This document shows positions 51,563-62,869 of a DNA stretch of 64,000 nucleotides, one piece after another; the stretch's first letter is position 1; the number at the start of each line of letters is the position of its first letter. The stretch is taken from NCBI RefSeq assembly GCF_039555335.1, contig NC_092628.1, positions 60,437,547-60,501,546 of the forward strand, given 5' to 3'. The notes under the pieces are model-generated. The model was given only the letters and a program-made list of their open reading frames with translations, was not told the DNA's origin and did not search any database. Both the position numbers and the translations under genes were made by a program. Origin of the DNA: Amphiura filiformis. Taxonomy: Eukaryota; Echinodermata; Ophiuroidea; Amphilepidida; Amphiuridae.

Positions 51563-51611
51563 GTAAGCTTAATAAAATTAAATAATGATGTTAAACTACT
51601 GTACTGGTACT

Positions 51612-52722
51612 CCCGGTGTCGTCACTTAACATTCAAAGGCGTAACGCATGATCGTTCCCTAAGTCAAAAATACCCCCCTATTTGGCGCGGTTTCAAGAAC
51701 ATTTTCGTCATTTTGTACCCCTATTTTACACGAAAACGGGTACAAATTAGCCTTAAAAAATACCCCTATTTTTGGCATTTCAAGTACACTTTTACAAAAG
51801 TACCCCTTTTTTAACATTTCAAGAACACGTACACAAAAACACTTGTTCTGATTCATTGTCTTTTCTGAGGAGAAATCTGTTGTCCTTTTAATATATAAAT
51901 TTGGAAAATAACAGAAAAATATATACAAATACATCCAAGCAATATGATGCATCATGTGTTTTTTATGATACAGTTATCAACAATGTAATCTTTCCTCCGC
52001 TTTTTTTTTTTTTTTTTTGCAAAATAAAGCTTGAAAGTTGAATGTGACCAATACATAAACTGACTGACAAAAATTACGAACTCGGGCATTTGCCACGAAT
52101 TCCCTCACGCTCCACTCAAACCACTAGATCAGCCCCATCTTTAGATATTTTCAAGAAAAACCTCTAGCTTGCCGGTCACCAAATAGTTAGCGATTTGCGG
52201 TTTTCGCCCTGCTGACTACAACTTCAAAAGGTTCAGAAGGAACAATTCCTTTATGATCAGGTGCCATTTCAAGAGTTTGTGGCCTGTTTGTGGGTACCCA
52301 GTTTGTCAAGGCTCCGGAGGCCGGGCGATCATTAATAAAGCCGATGAAAAAGTCCCATGGAATCAGCGGCCAAACTGGGTAAGTCCCCAGTGACGAATCG
52401 GTGTAAACAAACCATGAAACAAATAAAACCGAGTCGAAAGCGTGTTGCTGAATATTTAGGCGGGATATTAGGAAGGCAAAAAGTTTCACAAAAGTGAAAT
52501 TCTGGAGTAAATTGAGCGAGAAATGGTAGATTTCTTGGGATTTCAACATTATCATGATTCACAAAAATATACCCTATTTTTTAATTTCGAGTACCGTACA
52601 CCGTCGTCAAAAACAACCCTATTTTTTAAACATCGCGAACATAGTTCAAAAATAACCCCCTTTTTCGCGAAATTGGGAACGATCATGCGTACACATAGTC
52701 AATGTTAAGTGACGACACCGGG
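51612..52722. mobile_element. 1.1-kb non-autonomous element, 8-bp target duplication, in UQCC4 intron
   Basis: CCCGGTGTCGTCACTTAACA starts it and TGTTAAGTGACGACACCGGG, with an AA/AT variant, ends it; pairing extends through GCATGATCGTTCCC. CTGGTACT is duplicated exactly at 51604-51611 and 52723-52730. Inside each end are repeated AATACCCCTATTTTT-like units facing each other. A minus-strand frame at 52187-52555 (GTYPVWPLIPWDFFIGFIND) has no family I recognise. An 8-bp duplication fits hAT, P or Merlin types. Confidence 0.9.
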
Positions 52723-52948
52723 CTGGTACTGCTGTATTCAAAGTGCAAATGGTAGTCATGTAACGACCAAAAGATAAATTACTGACTATCATTGAAGACT
52801 GAGTTCCGTAGTCTAGTAGGGCCTACTGCAGGCTGGTCACTGCTGGTGATATCGTGATCTACATACATTAGGCCTAACATACATCTCTCTATCTCTATCA
52901 TGGTTGAGTCGGCAGGGAAATAAAACATCACACCAGCTTGATTGGTGC

Positions 52949-53719
52949 CCGGGGTACTCAAGTTTGGTTTTGGTAGGGACGTGCCGCTGAGATTTTGGAA
53001 GTGGACCCATAAATATACCAATTTTTCAAGAAATTTGGACCCATTGTTATACCAAAAGTCAAAATTTTTGGCCGAATTTAACCAAAATTGTCTTAGTTTT
53101 TTTACAAATTTTCCCAAAATTTTGGGAAAATTTTGGCTAGATTAGGCCCTTCACAATTAATTCTTAGTTTCCTGTTCATGGTTGAAAACCAGGGATGAGG
53201 CGACTTTTAATTATTAATTATTAATTATCTTTTATTTTCTTTATTTTAAAATAAGTGGTCGCAACCTACATCAAGCCATTTTGACAAGGAGCATGCATTT
53301 AATTATTTTACTACTATGTTTGATTTTATACATAAGTATAAATGGTACAATTAGGTTCTATGTTTATTCATCATTTAATATAGATGATATGATCAAAGTC
53401 AGAAAGTAGTGGTAGTCATTAAAAGTTATTTTTAAAGAGAAAATCCAAAATATGAATAAAATAATTAAATATTGTGCAATTCTCTACTTTGGACGCGGGC
53501 GGGAAACAGGAAACTAAGAATCAATTGTAATTGGCCTTATGGAAAAATTGGGCTATTTTCCGAAAAAATTGAGAAAATTTTGAAAAAAGGACCCATTCAT
53601 ATACCAAAATAGGCTTTGAAAAAGGGGTCATTGATATACCAAAAGGCTTAAAATGCTACCCATATTTGCGGCACGTCCCCATATGGTCATTTGTACTGAG
53701 TACCCCCCCCCCCCCCGGG
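52949..53719. mobile_element. 771-bp non-autonomous element, 8-bp target duplication
   Basis: CCGGGGTACTCAAG opens and TGAGTACCCC with a C-run and GGG closes it. ATTGGTGC is duplicated exactly at 52941-52948 and 53720-53727. GGACGTGCCGC / GCGGCACGTCC and AATTCTTAGTTTCCTGTT / AACAGGAAACTAAGAATC also pair inside. Fragments of the same family lie at 58301-58345 and 59996-60110. Confidence 0.9.
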
Positions 53720-53979
53720 ATTGGTGCTCTCGCGTGCATGACGGGATTAATAATTGCTTGTGGTTTTTATTTCTTTCTTGAAGGCTTCCAGGCTTGGTAA
53801 GGTTACGGTGGTCTCTCGGTAAGTCGGTTCCAATCTCGAGTTGTACCAGTACGAGCCTACGAGGAAAGTAGAAGAACTTGTACATTGCATTGTATATGTT
53901 GGTGTTGGCAGATGCCTCTTGAATTTTCTTGTTATGACTACCTCTGCTGGTCCTACTGTCTACTGCTGGTGTGATGTAC

Positions 53980-54890
53980 TGTTACTGGTCTTTGTTGGTC
54001 CCCACCAGGTTATTGTCAATTTTGAATCATATGAAGGCGACTTTTTCTTCTTCTTTCTCTCAGGGTGTCCCATTCGTTCTAAGACAGTCAGCATATCAGT
54101 CACACTACTCTGCTGCCCATAGTCATTCATACAGAAGCGTGCAGCTCTTTGCAACTTTTGATGTCTTTCTCGTAGTGGGGATCCCATACCACTCCAATAT
54201 TTGGTACACAAGTATTTCATATGCTGTGGTTTTCACCTCTGTTTGGTACAGAACCATAAATTCCTTCTTAGAAATCCAATGGTCCTGTTGGCTTTCTTGA
54301 TTAATACATGTACTTTGTTTCTATGGGCATCCCATTTAAGACCGCTGTCCAGCTAGCAGCTCTACTCCCAGATAAGGATGAGATGAGACTTCTATCAAAA
54401 CTTGACCACAGAAGCTGAAGCTTGTTGTTGGAGGGTTCCTCTTATTGGCAATTTTCATGATGTAACATTTCGCAGGGTTAAACTCCATCAACCATTTATC
54501 CTGCCATTAAATGCAGTTGAAGGAGATCTCTTTCAAGCTGACAAAGATGTTCTTCAGACTTTCCCAATGAGGACACAACACAATCATCTGCAAATAATTT
54601 TGACTTGCATTATTATCTGGTTAGTCATTGATGTATAGTAGAAAGAGCAGTGGCCCTAGCACTGTACCCTGAGGCACTCCTGATAGAACTGGTACTGGTA
54701 CAGATGCCTCTCCATTGCAAACAACTTGCCGAGTTCTCCCAATCAGGAAGTTACCAAACCACTGGAGTAGGTTACCCGGGCTGATTCCATAGCGATGGAG
54801 CCTGATGTGGTACCTTGTCAACTGCTTTTGAGAAATCAAGTATTGCCATATGTGTGTTGTTTCACCAAGATGCCTTGGCATGGTTGGATT
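53980..54890 (-). mobile_element. LINE fragment (CR1/Jockey group), broken
   Basis: On the minus strand: [20 protein letters not shown], then KLFADDCVV (the RT catalytic FADD), FNPAKCYIMKI, WDAHRNKV, KANRTIGFLRRNLW and QKLQRAARFCMNDYGQQSS, ordered as in the RT palm, thumb and C-terminus of CR1-like LINEs. Several stops and frame changes break it, and both ends are missing. It lies in the UQCC4 intron, opposite to the gene. Confidence 0.85.
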
Positions 54891-55357
54891 AACTTCAGTG
54901 TTATGCACGCACAAGCTGGTGTACATCGCGCACTTAAAGACGCGCAGTGTACATGTACACGAAAAATCATTACCCCAGTAAAATTTGGTCCAAAACACCA
55001 ATATTCCTTGGAGCGGTAATACACAAAATTAGTTTTTATGACCTTTGACATTCTTTTATGCGAGTGTCCTTCAGGATTCAAAAGATAACCTCTGCTCCAA
55101 TAAATTATCCCAGGCTATTGTCTGAAACTGCTCCACAGAAGATGCATCATAAATAACAGCTTATTTGAGGACTTGAGTTCTGCAGTCTAGTAAAATTTAA
55201 TGCCCGAGATATGAAATTTTGAAACATTGTTTTAATGTTAGACACCAAAGTGGCAAATATAAAAAACAGAACATGAAAAGATTGGACCTTGCCCCATAAA
55301 GGATTAAAACATTTAGTATGACAAAATATGAACCTTTTGTATTTCTTTTCCCCCCAG

Positions 55358-55724
55358 ATGTGTTGCAGTAGCACCAAACCAAACCAGGAGTATATCTGTT
55401 TGTGCTTGCCACTGTGCCAATAGAGACTCAAATGCAAGAACTGAAGATGAAAAGAGCAATGATAAACTAGAGGATCAACCAATTCGTTATTCAACAAGCA
55501 AAGCAACAAAATGGACTGTGAATGATAGCTTTGGTGTGAAAGAAAAGCCCGCAAATCCAATGTGGAGAGTAGTACTAATATCTAGTGTTATATTAGTTTT
55601 CTTAGGATGGGCATTCATCAGGAAAGAATCAGAGATTGATAGGATGTTGGAGAAAGATTTATATCAGCAATTTGAAGAAAAGTATCCAAATTACAGAGCA
55701 CCTGGAAAAGATAAGAGACTTTAA
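55358..55724 (+). CDS. uqcc4: UQCC4/CCSMST1 family protein, exon 2 (complex III assembly factor)
   Basis: Small single-span inner-membrane protein that in vertebrates helps assemble ubiquinol-cytochrome c reductase (complex III). After the acceptor CCCCCCAG the frame reads CVAVAPNQTRSIS, an acidic linker, then QPIRYSTSKATKWTVNDSFG, a short Pro segment, MWRVVLISSVILVFLGWAFI (membrane span), RKESEIDRMLEKDLYQQFEE and a basic tail; stop TAA at 55722. The order PIxFSxSKA, WTVxxSxG, PxWxVL, span, RxExExDxxL is the CCSMST1 signature as remembered. With exon 1 it gives 153 aa (human UQCC4 is about 132). The coding part starts well upstream of the internal GTG at 55518. No canonical AATAAA lies close downstream; AATAAT near 55858 is a possible variant signal. 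Confidence 0.8.
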
Positions 55725-56240
55725 TTTGAGACCTGGCAGAAAAGAAGACCTAGGACGGTACATGGTAAAAGTGGACTATTTCGTCATCCATGGATTATTT
55801 ATACATCCAAGGATTATATATCTTGAACATTGTTGCAATATTGAAGTATGTTAGTAAATAATATTATTATCTAAAACTGTTGAGGTTTGTCAGTGAACCT
55901 CACAACTTACCTTTAAATTAATGATGTCCAGTAAGAGCTTCATTAGTATGTCATTTAACGGTTTTAAATGTGCCATGTTGGTTAGGCTCCGATCACTCAG
56001 CATGCCAGTAAAAAGGAAGGTGACCTGATATATTTGGAAAATCAAATTCTTTAAAACTTAAGTATAACATAAAATGTCATCCCTTTCAAGCAAGCACTCA
56101 TGCAGAAAGAAAATTTAAATGTTTTTGTAAATGTGACCAATTCCTAATGGAATTACCGACATTTATACAGTGTGATATTGGAAGTCTACAGTGTTTTTAT
56201 TAATGATAATCATCATGATCATGTCATATATTGATTTCAA
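55725..56240. other. UQCC4 3' flank
   Basis: Expected 3' UTR, then AT-rich sequence with no further gene. No clear AATAAA. Confidence 0.4.
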
Positions 56241-56244
56241 GTGA

Positions 56245-56455
56245 AAGGCCCTATTTTTCTCATAAACATATTGAAATTAGAAGTTCCAACTCAGTGTATT
56301 TCCAAAGATATCATCAAAAAAACTGCCTAATAAGTCTCAACTATGGTATTGGTATTCCATATTTGAAACTAATTCAGCAGTTTTTTGATGATTTCTTAGG
56401 AAATACACCGATTTAGAACGCCAAATTTCAATATGTTTATGAGAAAAATATGAGC
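56245..56455. repeat. Palindromic element, about 75-bp arms
   Basis: TTTTTCTCATAAACATATTG, then AAATT, mirrors AATTTCAATATGTTTATGAG, and GTGTATTTCC...GATATCATCAAAAAAACTGC mirrors GCAGTTTTTTGATGATTTCT. MITE-like, no target duplication identified. Confidence 0.75.
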
Positions 56456-56879
56456 TTTCATCTGATACCAAAATCAGCATTTTGATGAGGTAAAGTGGGG
56501 ATGAGATTTTCAATCAGGTTACCCACCTTTAAACCAGTTATCACAGCAGCTGCGAAATTCCGTGTTCCGATTGTATGGCAAGTAGTATGCACCAACAAAG
56601 AAGCTGGTTTTGGAGCAAGAAATCAGGTTTATTGATGAAAAACCTGGTTTCTTGATCGACACGGTTTATTCATGATCAAGACACCAGGTTCTTAACAGAC
56701 TAAACCAGATTTCAATTTTATTGTGCAAAATACATGCCATACAATTGAGCTGTTTTATTGTCTTTGTTTATCATGCCACCGCTTGGCAGGGTTTGATTTA
56801 GGGGCCATCCATAATTTTCGCCATTTTCACTTACGCACAAAGCGTGCGTAACTTTTTACTCCCCTCGAGTTATACACAA

Positions 56880-57540
56880 ATAGAATGAAAACTCATTACA
56901 AATATCCGCCATCACCAACATCCTGAGGGGAGGGAGGAAATGGAGGCCAAAATTTCAATTTTGAAGCCATTTTTCAAACTTCACCATGGTCAAGGTCAAG
57001 TCACATTTTGGTGTGGGCTTGTGTATGTGATGTGTGTTTGGGTCTGTACGTCACATTAGTGGGTATAAGATACCCTCACTGTATCCCGGGGGTGGGGAAA
57101 GTCATTAATTTAAACGTACAAAAGATGACCACCCTGCCCCCTCCTTGTTTCTCCCGGTTGTTTCTCTGAGGGGAGGGGTCTTAATCATGATCATTAAATG
57201 GTACAAAACATATAGAGTATTCATAATGCATTATGTGTTACGCTTCACTATTAAGGGAGCTCAATTATGACCCATACCTGATGAGGGGGCCGGGATATCA
57301 TCATTTGTGCGGTTACATTAATGACTTTCCCCACCCGCGGGGATACATTGAGGGCATCTTATACCCACTAATTGTGACGTATTTAGACCCAAACACACAT
57401 CACATTTACACAAACCCATCTCAATATGTGACTTGACCTTGGGGACGTTTGAAAATGGCTTAAAATCAATTTTAGCCTCCATTTTCCCCCTCCCCTCAAG
57501 ATGTGGGCAATAGCGGATATTTGTAATAGGTGAATTTTGT
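56880..57540. repeat. Large inverted repeat, about 230-bp arms
   Basis: ACAAATATCCGC, GGAGGxAAATGGAGGC, CAAGGTCAAGTCACAT, GTGATGTGTGTTTGGGTCT, AGTGGGTATAAGAT and GGGGAAAGTCATTAAT in the left arm (56895-57110) recur in inverted order in the right arm (57318-57525). The open frames at 57233-57589 are by-products. Confidence 0.8.
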
Positions 57541-57569
57541 TTACAATAAGTGTTGCCCGGGAAATGATG

Positions 57570-58725
57570 TAATAAAAGATCAAGCACAATTATCTATCAG
57601 TGTGATGCGATCAAGCAAAATCAGTCGGAACTCTTATTATTAGAATAGTAAAAGCATTTTACAAAGCTGCATTTTGCAGAAAACCCTATTGAAATTGAAC
57701 AACCAGTTCCAAAGATACGAGCAATTAAAGTAGGGATAACCATCAAAATTTCAAGTCCAGGTAAATTTTTTTTTCACAACCAAAAATGTCAATGTTATTG
57801 GGTTTAATATGACCAATTAGTAGGTGTATGCAAATTAAATCCTAAGTGTCATTGAAGGTCATTGACTCATTCACAACAATAGAGGTTATCCACTTCACTC
57901 ATCATGCTCATGTGTGACTTCTAACAAAAGGTGCTGGTTCCCGTAGTATTCCTCATTCAAAATAATTCAATACATGACCTCGGAGTTACCTGCATGACTT
58001 TCGCGGGCCTATTTTGAAACAGTTACGGTTGCACATTCAGGTACTTCTTTTGAAAGTTATAAACAAGGTATAGCCAGCAGCAAGTTGTAGATGTATAGGC
58101 CTAAATATAAGAAAACGTGTAGGGTTGAAATCAGGTGAAAAATACATCGAATGGGCACGAAACTTCACATTTATGTTCAGAAAGGTGTCTTCTTAGCATG
58201 ATTCGAAAGGAGTATGGAAATTCCAAAGGGAAGCTGGTGATTTAATTTGTAACTCGAGATCTACTTGTTCAATTTTTTAACCTTTTTACAGAGGGTATGA
58301 TCCCGGGGGGGGGGGGGCACTCAACACAAATGACCATACGCACAGGAAAATGAAATAAGTTATGTTGCTGTAATTTGCAAGATAGTTACAAAATATAATT
58401 GGCATTAACTTCCCCAATGTTTACAGAAAAATATTGAAAAATAAAAGAATGAGATCAATTTAGAAATGTCTGTGCAAGCAGTGCACAGTTGAGCTCCCTG
58501 CATGTCTATGGGAGTGTTCTAATCAAGTTGATGGTTCATTGGTCATCCCTAATTAAAGATTAGACTTTACAAAACATAGGGAAACAAAAGGAAATATTTC
58601 CTTTGTTTGGGTATATATCTCAAAATCAATATTTCCGAGTTCCGACTGATTTTGCTTGATCGCATCACATATTACCATCATATCCTATGTTTTCAAAAAT
58701 GATGATATATTCATCTGATCTTTTA
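57570..58725. mobile_element. 1.15-kb inverted-repeat element
   Basis: TAATAAAAGATCAAG and TGTGATGCGATCAAGCAAAA, then TCAGTCGGAACTC, at the left mirror GAGTTCCGACTGATTTTGCT, then TGATCGCATCACA, and GATCTTTTA at the right. The interior contains a G-run with an end fragment of the 52949 family (58301-58345). No coding frame. Confidence 0.65.
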
Positions 58726-59055
58726 CTTCTTTTGAGGAGTGTATTTGAGACCAGTTGGATTAAAATTTGAGCATTTTTCCAACTGTAGATGCCTGTGGAG
58801 GCCAAAATTATACCTTTTTGCCTGTAAAAACTGTACTTTTTCTGAATCCTTATGATGAGAGCAATGCATTGGTATGGGGGTTATTTTTAAAGATTTGACC
58901 AACTTTTGTATTTAAATGCAAGCCTAACACGTAACCATTTACACATACTTTGGGCCATAAAATTTATGTAAACATTATTTAAGTGCCCGTCCAAAATGAC
59001 TAAGTATCCTGGGCAGTTAATTTAATACATTGTAGTATGAATACAGTGCATGTAT

Positions 59056-59125
59056 ATTGTGTACAATGTACAAGAGAGCCATTGAACAGTGTAGCGGTTT
59101 GTTCAAGCACATCGATAGACCAGTC
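59056..59125. mobile_element. Fragment related to the MITE at 8407
   Basis: AGCCATTGAxCA, a diverged GTGTAGCGGTTTGTTCAAGC and CATCGATAGACCAGTCC align in order with 8560-8625. Ends not found. Confidence 0.45.
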
Positions 59126-59400
59126 CTTTGCAGTTGCGGAGCCAGGGAGTGTAGGGGCAAATTCCTCCTAGTCAGAACTCTTGCCCCCAGTAAAAACCCA
59201 GAATTTCATTCCCCTGAAATTCACTTTGCCCCCCCCCCCGAAAAAAATTCCTGGCAAACGATGATGTAAAGTGTTCTATAATACAGTTAACAATGGAAAC
59301 AATATTTTTAAGAGAACTTCAAAAGCAGGAAGGAGCCTGAGCCACTGTTCCATGTACTCATTGGACATTTGAGTGACTGAGCAACCACCTCAAGTTAGTT

Positions 59401-59717
59401 ACCCAGCAAACACAAAAACGTGTTAAACCATAGTTCTACAGTCTATGGTTAAACAAGTTATATTTTCAATTTTGGGTTATATCAAGGTCATGAAAACGTT
59501 TTGAAAATGTTTTGTCTGAAAACATAGTGGAACAATATTTTCAAAATATTATTGTAAACTAGTTTTGTAAACATGTCAAAATATTTGCAGTACCAAACAA
59601 CATGTTTTAATATTATGAAAACGTTTTATACCCTTTATGTAACCCAACATTGAAACGTTTTCTGACCTTTTATAACCTTTTGCAAATGATGTCGAAAACG
59701 TTTTGTGTTTGCTGGGT
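59401..59717. mobile_element. MITE, ACCCAGCAAACAC termini
   Basis: ACCCAGCAAACACAAAAACG at the left mirrors CGTTTTGTGTTTGCTGGGT at the right; the flanks fit a TA or TTA target. The interior repeats GAAAACGTTTT-like blocks in both orientations. 317 bp. Confidence 0.8.
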
Positions 59718-59995
59718 AAGCATATGTTCCTGGTTGTATCATAGACAGTCTATGGTTGTATGCAACATGACAATATTTTTGGGGACCACCCAAGTTTCAT
59801 GACACCATGAGTTTGAAAAAACAAAATTTGCAGTTTTGAATAAATCATGAAAGAAAGAAAAAGAAAAATCGCATTTTACTTGTCATTTTTCGTAACTGGC
59901 ATGTATAGATCAAATCGAGTCATCACCATAATGGAACACTTCTCCTGGGGTCCATTAGTTTTGTTTGTAGCAAAATCCATTGTAATGCATTTGGG

Positions 59996-60110
59996 GACTC
60001 ACCGAGTCAAGTTTCGTTTTGGTAGGGGTATATATGCCGCTGAGAATTTGAAAGTGGACCCATCAATATACAAATTTTCCCAGAAATTTGGACCTATTCA
60101 TGTGATGCAT
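59996..60110. mobile_element. Left-end fragment of the 52949 family
   Basis: GTCAAGTTTCGTTTTGGTAG, then TGCCGCTGAGAATTTGAAAG and TGGACCCATCAATATAC, match 52956-53030 in order. The right end is missing. Confidence 0.7.
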
Positions 60111-60534
60111 AATTAGGCCAAGAAAAAAAATTGTTTGCCCTTTCATGAAAAAAATCAGGGGGTCGATTTTTTTAAATGATGTACACAGCGGATGTTTAAG
60201 TCCCACATTTGTTTCAAAAACAAAACAGAAACAAAGAAAAACAGTCATGGAAACATAATCATGAGGTATCATTTGCCAAAGTTTGGGTTTCAAAATGCTC
60301 AAAAATATCTTAGAAGATACCAAAATTACAAAAAATGTTAGGTTATTAAAGGAAAAATGTGACATGTCATGTCAAGAGCAGACACTTTTTAGCAGGATCG
60401 TAAATGGAGAAATAGCCAATAAAATGTGCCCGGGTGATTTTTTCAGTCTGGGTTTGTTGCGAATTTGTGATGTTATTTTAAGTTTAAAATATAGATATTA
60501 TCAATTTAAAATATTTTCAATTTAAAATTCTTCA

Positions 60535-60910
60535 TAGGTACCTTGGTACCAATAATAATATGTTTAAATTTGGTTATGTTGATTCCAATTTGTGTTATTT
60601 TTGTAAACATGAAGTTGAGACTATACAGCATCTCTTTTGGGAATGTAATGTTGTAAGAAATTTCTGGAATGATGTTCAAAATCAAATCATAAAAAACAGG
60701 TTTACCTGGACATGAAGAGTGTTTTGTTAGGTATTCTTGACCCAGATGTGTCCAAATTCAACTTCCTTGTTCTTCATGGGAAAAAATTCATTTATGATGT
60801 GAAGTATAAACAAGGTTCTCTAAATATAAATGTTGGAACTCCATTTTGTAAAATAATTATAATTGTATACCGTATCATGTTTATTGAGTACAAATGCATT
60901 GTTGTTTATA
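60535..60910 (+). mobile_element. LINE remnant: reverse-transcriptase zinc-binding domain (L1/Tx1-like)
   Basis: Reads YLGTNNNMFKFGYVDSNLCY, then FCKHEVETIQHLFWECNVVR and NFWNDVQNQI, the zf-RVT pattern C-x2-C-x7-H-x4-C found after the RT of L1 and Tx1 elements. A second frame continues LLGILDPDVSKFNFLVLHGK then KFIYDVKYKQG, also L1-like. The rest of the element is not present here. Confidence 0.75.
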
Positions 60911-61660
60911 CATATCACATATCATAATGTTTTCTATGATTATATTATTCATGCTTCGTTGTATGTAACCTGTTGATAAAATAAAAGCACGGTGTACCTG
61001 GTGTATACTGTGGAAAGATAAAAAAAAAAGGTTAAAATATTGTCCGATAGTTTCAGACCAGAATATAACTGGCATCTTGTATTTTTTGAGACATTTTTCA
61101 AGATAATACTAATACCTACTCTCAACATTGTCAATAATATTTTTAAATGCCGATATCCCAATTTCCAATTTTATAATACCATAACTTACGATCTCATTAT
61201 CTTCTCTTAGGAATGTCCGATTTCATTGGGGAAAATGGCGTTATGGAGCAAAATATCTCTATATTACAATTTTTTTCTTGGCCTTTCACAAACGTACCAG
61301 GATGTTCATGAAGCACAAGGTTTATTGCTCCCGCTCTGCTGGAATTGTTGACTGCTTGAGCAAATATTAAGGTGAATTTTAAAGTGAAATTTGCATCATT
61401 TTCCGCCGTTCTTGCATTTAAATTTGCCATCACTGAAGCAGGACTGTCCGTCCTTTTCACTTTGGAAAACCCCCCAAATGAGGGACAGTTGGCAGGTCTG
61501 TATGGAAATGTTTGCATTTTTGTCAATTTTTCAGACAAATTGGAGGGGGGGGGGGGTTATTAGAGGAGAGCATTTATTACAAAATACGGTATGGAAGTAT
61601 TCCTGTAGGCCAATGTATAAGCAATAATTTCCCATGCTATACTTTATAATACCATTGTTT
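60911..61660. other. Gene-free, AT-rich
   Basis: Opposing frames at 61197-61627 have no domain. A G-run lies at 61545-61556. No recognised element. Confidence 0.4.
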
Positions 61661-61662
61661 CA

Positions 61663-61905
61663 CTACCATAGCAATGAATACAATTTTTGAGTAGATCGCC
61701 CTGCACTACAAGCAGATTGCACTAATCACCTGTGTATGTCGGCAAACCGATTGAACACAATACCGCTCTGTTCAAAGATACTATTTACAGGTGTGAGTGA
61801 TTAGCCTTTCTTTGACATCTCTAGTTCAACGCATATATTCCGTGTGAACGTTGTAGTGCAGGGCGATGTAGTCAAAATTGCATGCATCTATAATTGCTAT
61901 GGTAG
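61663..61905. mobile_element. Palindromic MITE of about 243 bp
   Basis: CTACCATAGCAAT at the left and ATTGCTATGGTAG at the right; ATCGCCCTGCACTACAA / TTGTAGTGCAGGGCGAT and AATCACCTGTG / CAGGTGTGAGTGATT also pair, so nearly the whole element folds back. Confidence 0.85.
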
Positions 61906-62019
61906 TTAATTTGATTAACTACGTCACTTCTACGGCGAATAGGGACGGGTGGTAAACACTATTAGCAAACAAGCACGATGCTGTCCAATGCAATGCAGCA
62001 GCAACATTAAAACCTTCAG

Positions 62020-62521
62020 AAAGTTTGGAAATTTTTTTCAAGCACCTATACCTCGGATTATTTGCGACATGTTCGTATCGTGTTGCATATCAATGGATAG
62101 CTACTCCCCTGTACAATGACACCACAAATGATAAACAAATCGCCTTTTTCACGCCCGAGTACGTCTTGTGAATATAGTCCAGTCTCAAACGGAATACGCC
62201 AAACTGACAATTATTCTGTGCAGCAAGCTGCAATCCCATATCTTCACAATCTGAGACCTAATACATGTACTATCCTTCAAGATGACAACGCTTGCCCCAC
62301 AGAGCCAGGGTAGCAGAGTAGTCAAGGACTACCTACAGAATATGGGAGTAGAGAAAATGGCATAGCCTGCTATCAGCTCAAACCTAAACCCGATTGAACA
62401 CTTGTGGAACCAGCTTGGTAGTGCTTTGCGTGCCAGAGCAACTACATTGATATGCAACATGATATGAACATTTTACATGTAATCCGAGATACAGATGCTT
62501 GAAAAAAGTTTCCCAAACTTG
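62020..62521. mobile_element. Internally deleted Tc1-like transposon
   Basis: About 90-bp inverted ends: AAGTTTGGAAATTTTTTTCA and AATCCGAGAT / TCGGATT, TGCATATCA / TGATATGCA. Between them, frames give TCTILQDDNACP, VVKDYLQNMGVEKMA and SNLNPIEHLWNQLGSALRAR, the DDE-catalytic tail of Tc1 transposase (QDNAxPHxA, NPIEHLW). The N-terminal DNA-binding half is deleted and the remainder contains small frame changes. Confidence 0.85.
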
Positions 62522-62722
62522 AGTTGTTCTGCAAGATTAACAACTACCACACCAACACTGGTAAGCATGCCATAACGGCATTCCAAGTATGTGGAGTACG
62601 ATTGTTCACACCAACCCTGCACTGCTCTTGATATGCATTATTGAATGTGGCATCTTCTGAATGTCCAAATAGATTTGTTGCATTTGGTTTGCACATACCT
62701 AAAATGTCATTATTCCTGAACC

Positions 62723-62861
62723 CAGGGCTTGAAATAAGGATTTCAGATCCAGGAGCAATTTCTGGTGTTTTTGTGTAAATATTGCCCCAGGACTGGTCAA
62801 TACAAATACAGTTCTGTTTCAGAACCAGGGGTAAATTTGCTCCTGCTTATTTCAAGCCCTG
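62723..62861. mobile_element. 139-bp hAT-type MITE, perfect 8-bp target duplication
   Basis: CAGGGCTTGAAATAAG at the left mirrors CTTATTTCAAGCCCTG at the right; CCTGAACC is duplicated at 62715-62722 and 62862-62869. Non-autonomous. Confidence 0.95.
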
Positions 62862-62869
62862 CCTGAACC

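Noticed and set aside
52187-52555. Host gene on the minus strand
   Set aside because: It lies wholly inside a recent transposon with target duplications, has no recognised domain, and starts in AT-rich filler.
58301-58319. G-run as an assembly gap or telomere-like repeat
   Set aside because: It is the terminus of a transposon family seen intact at 52949-53719.
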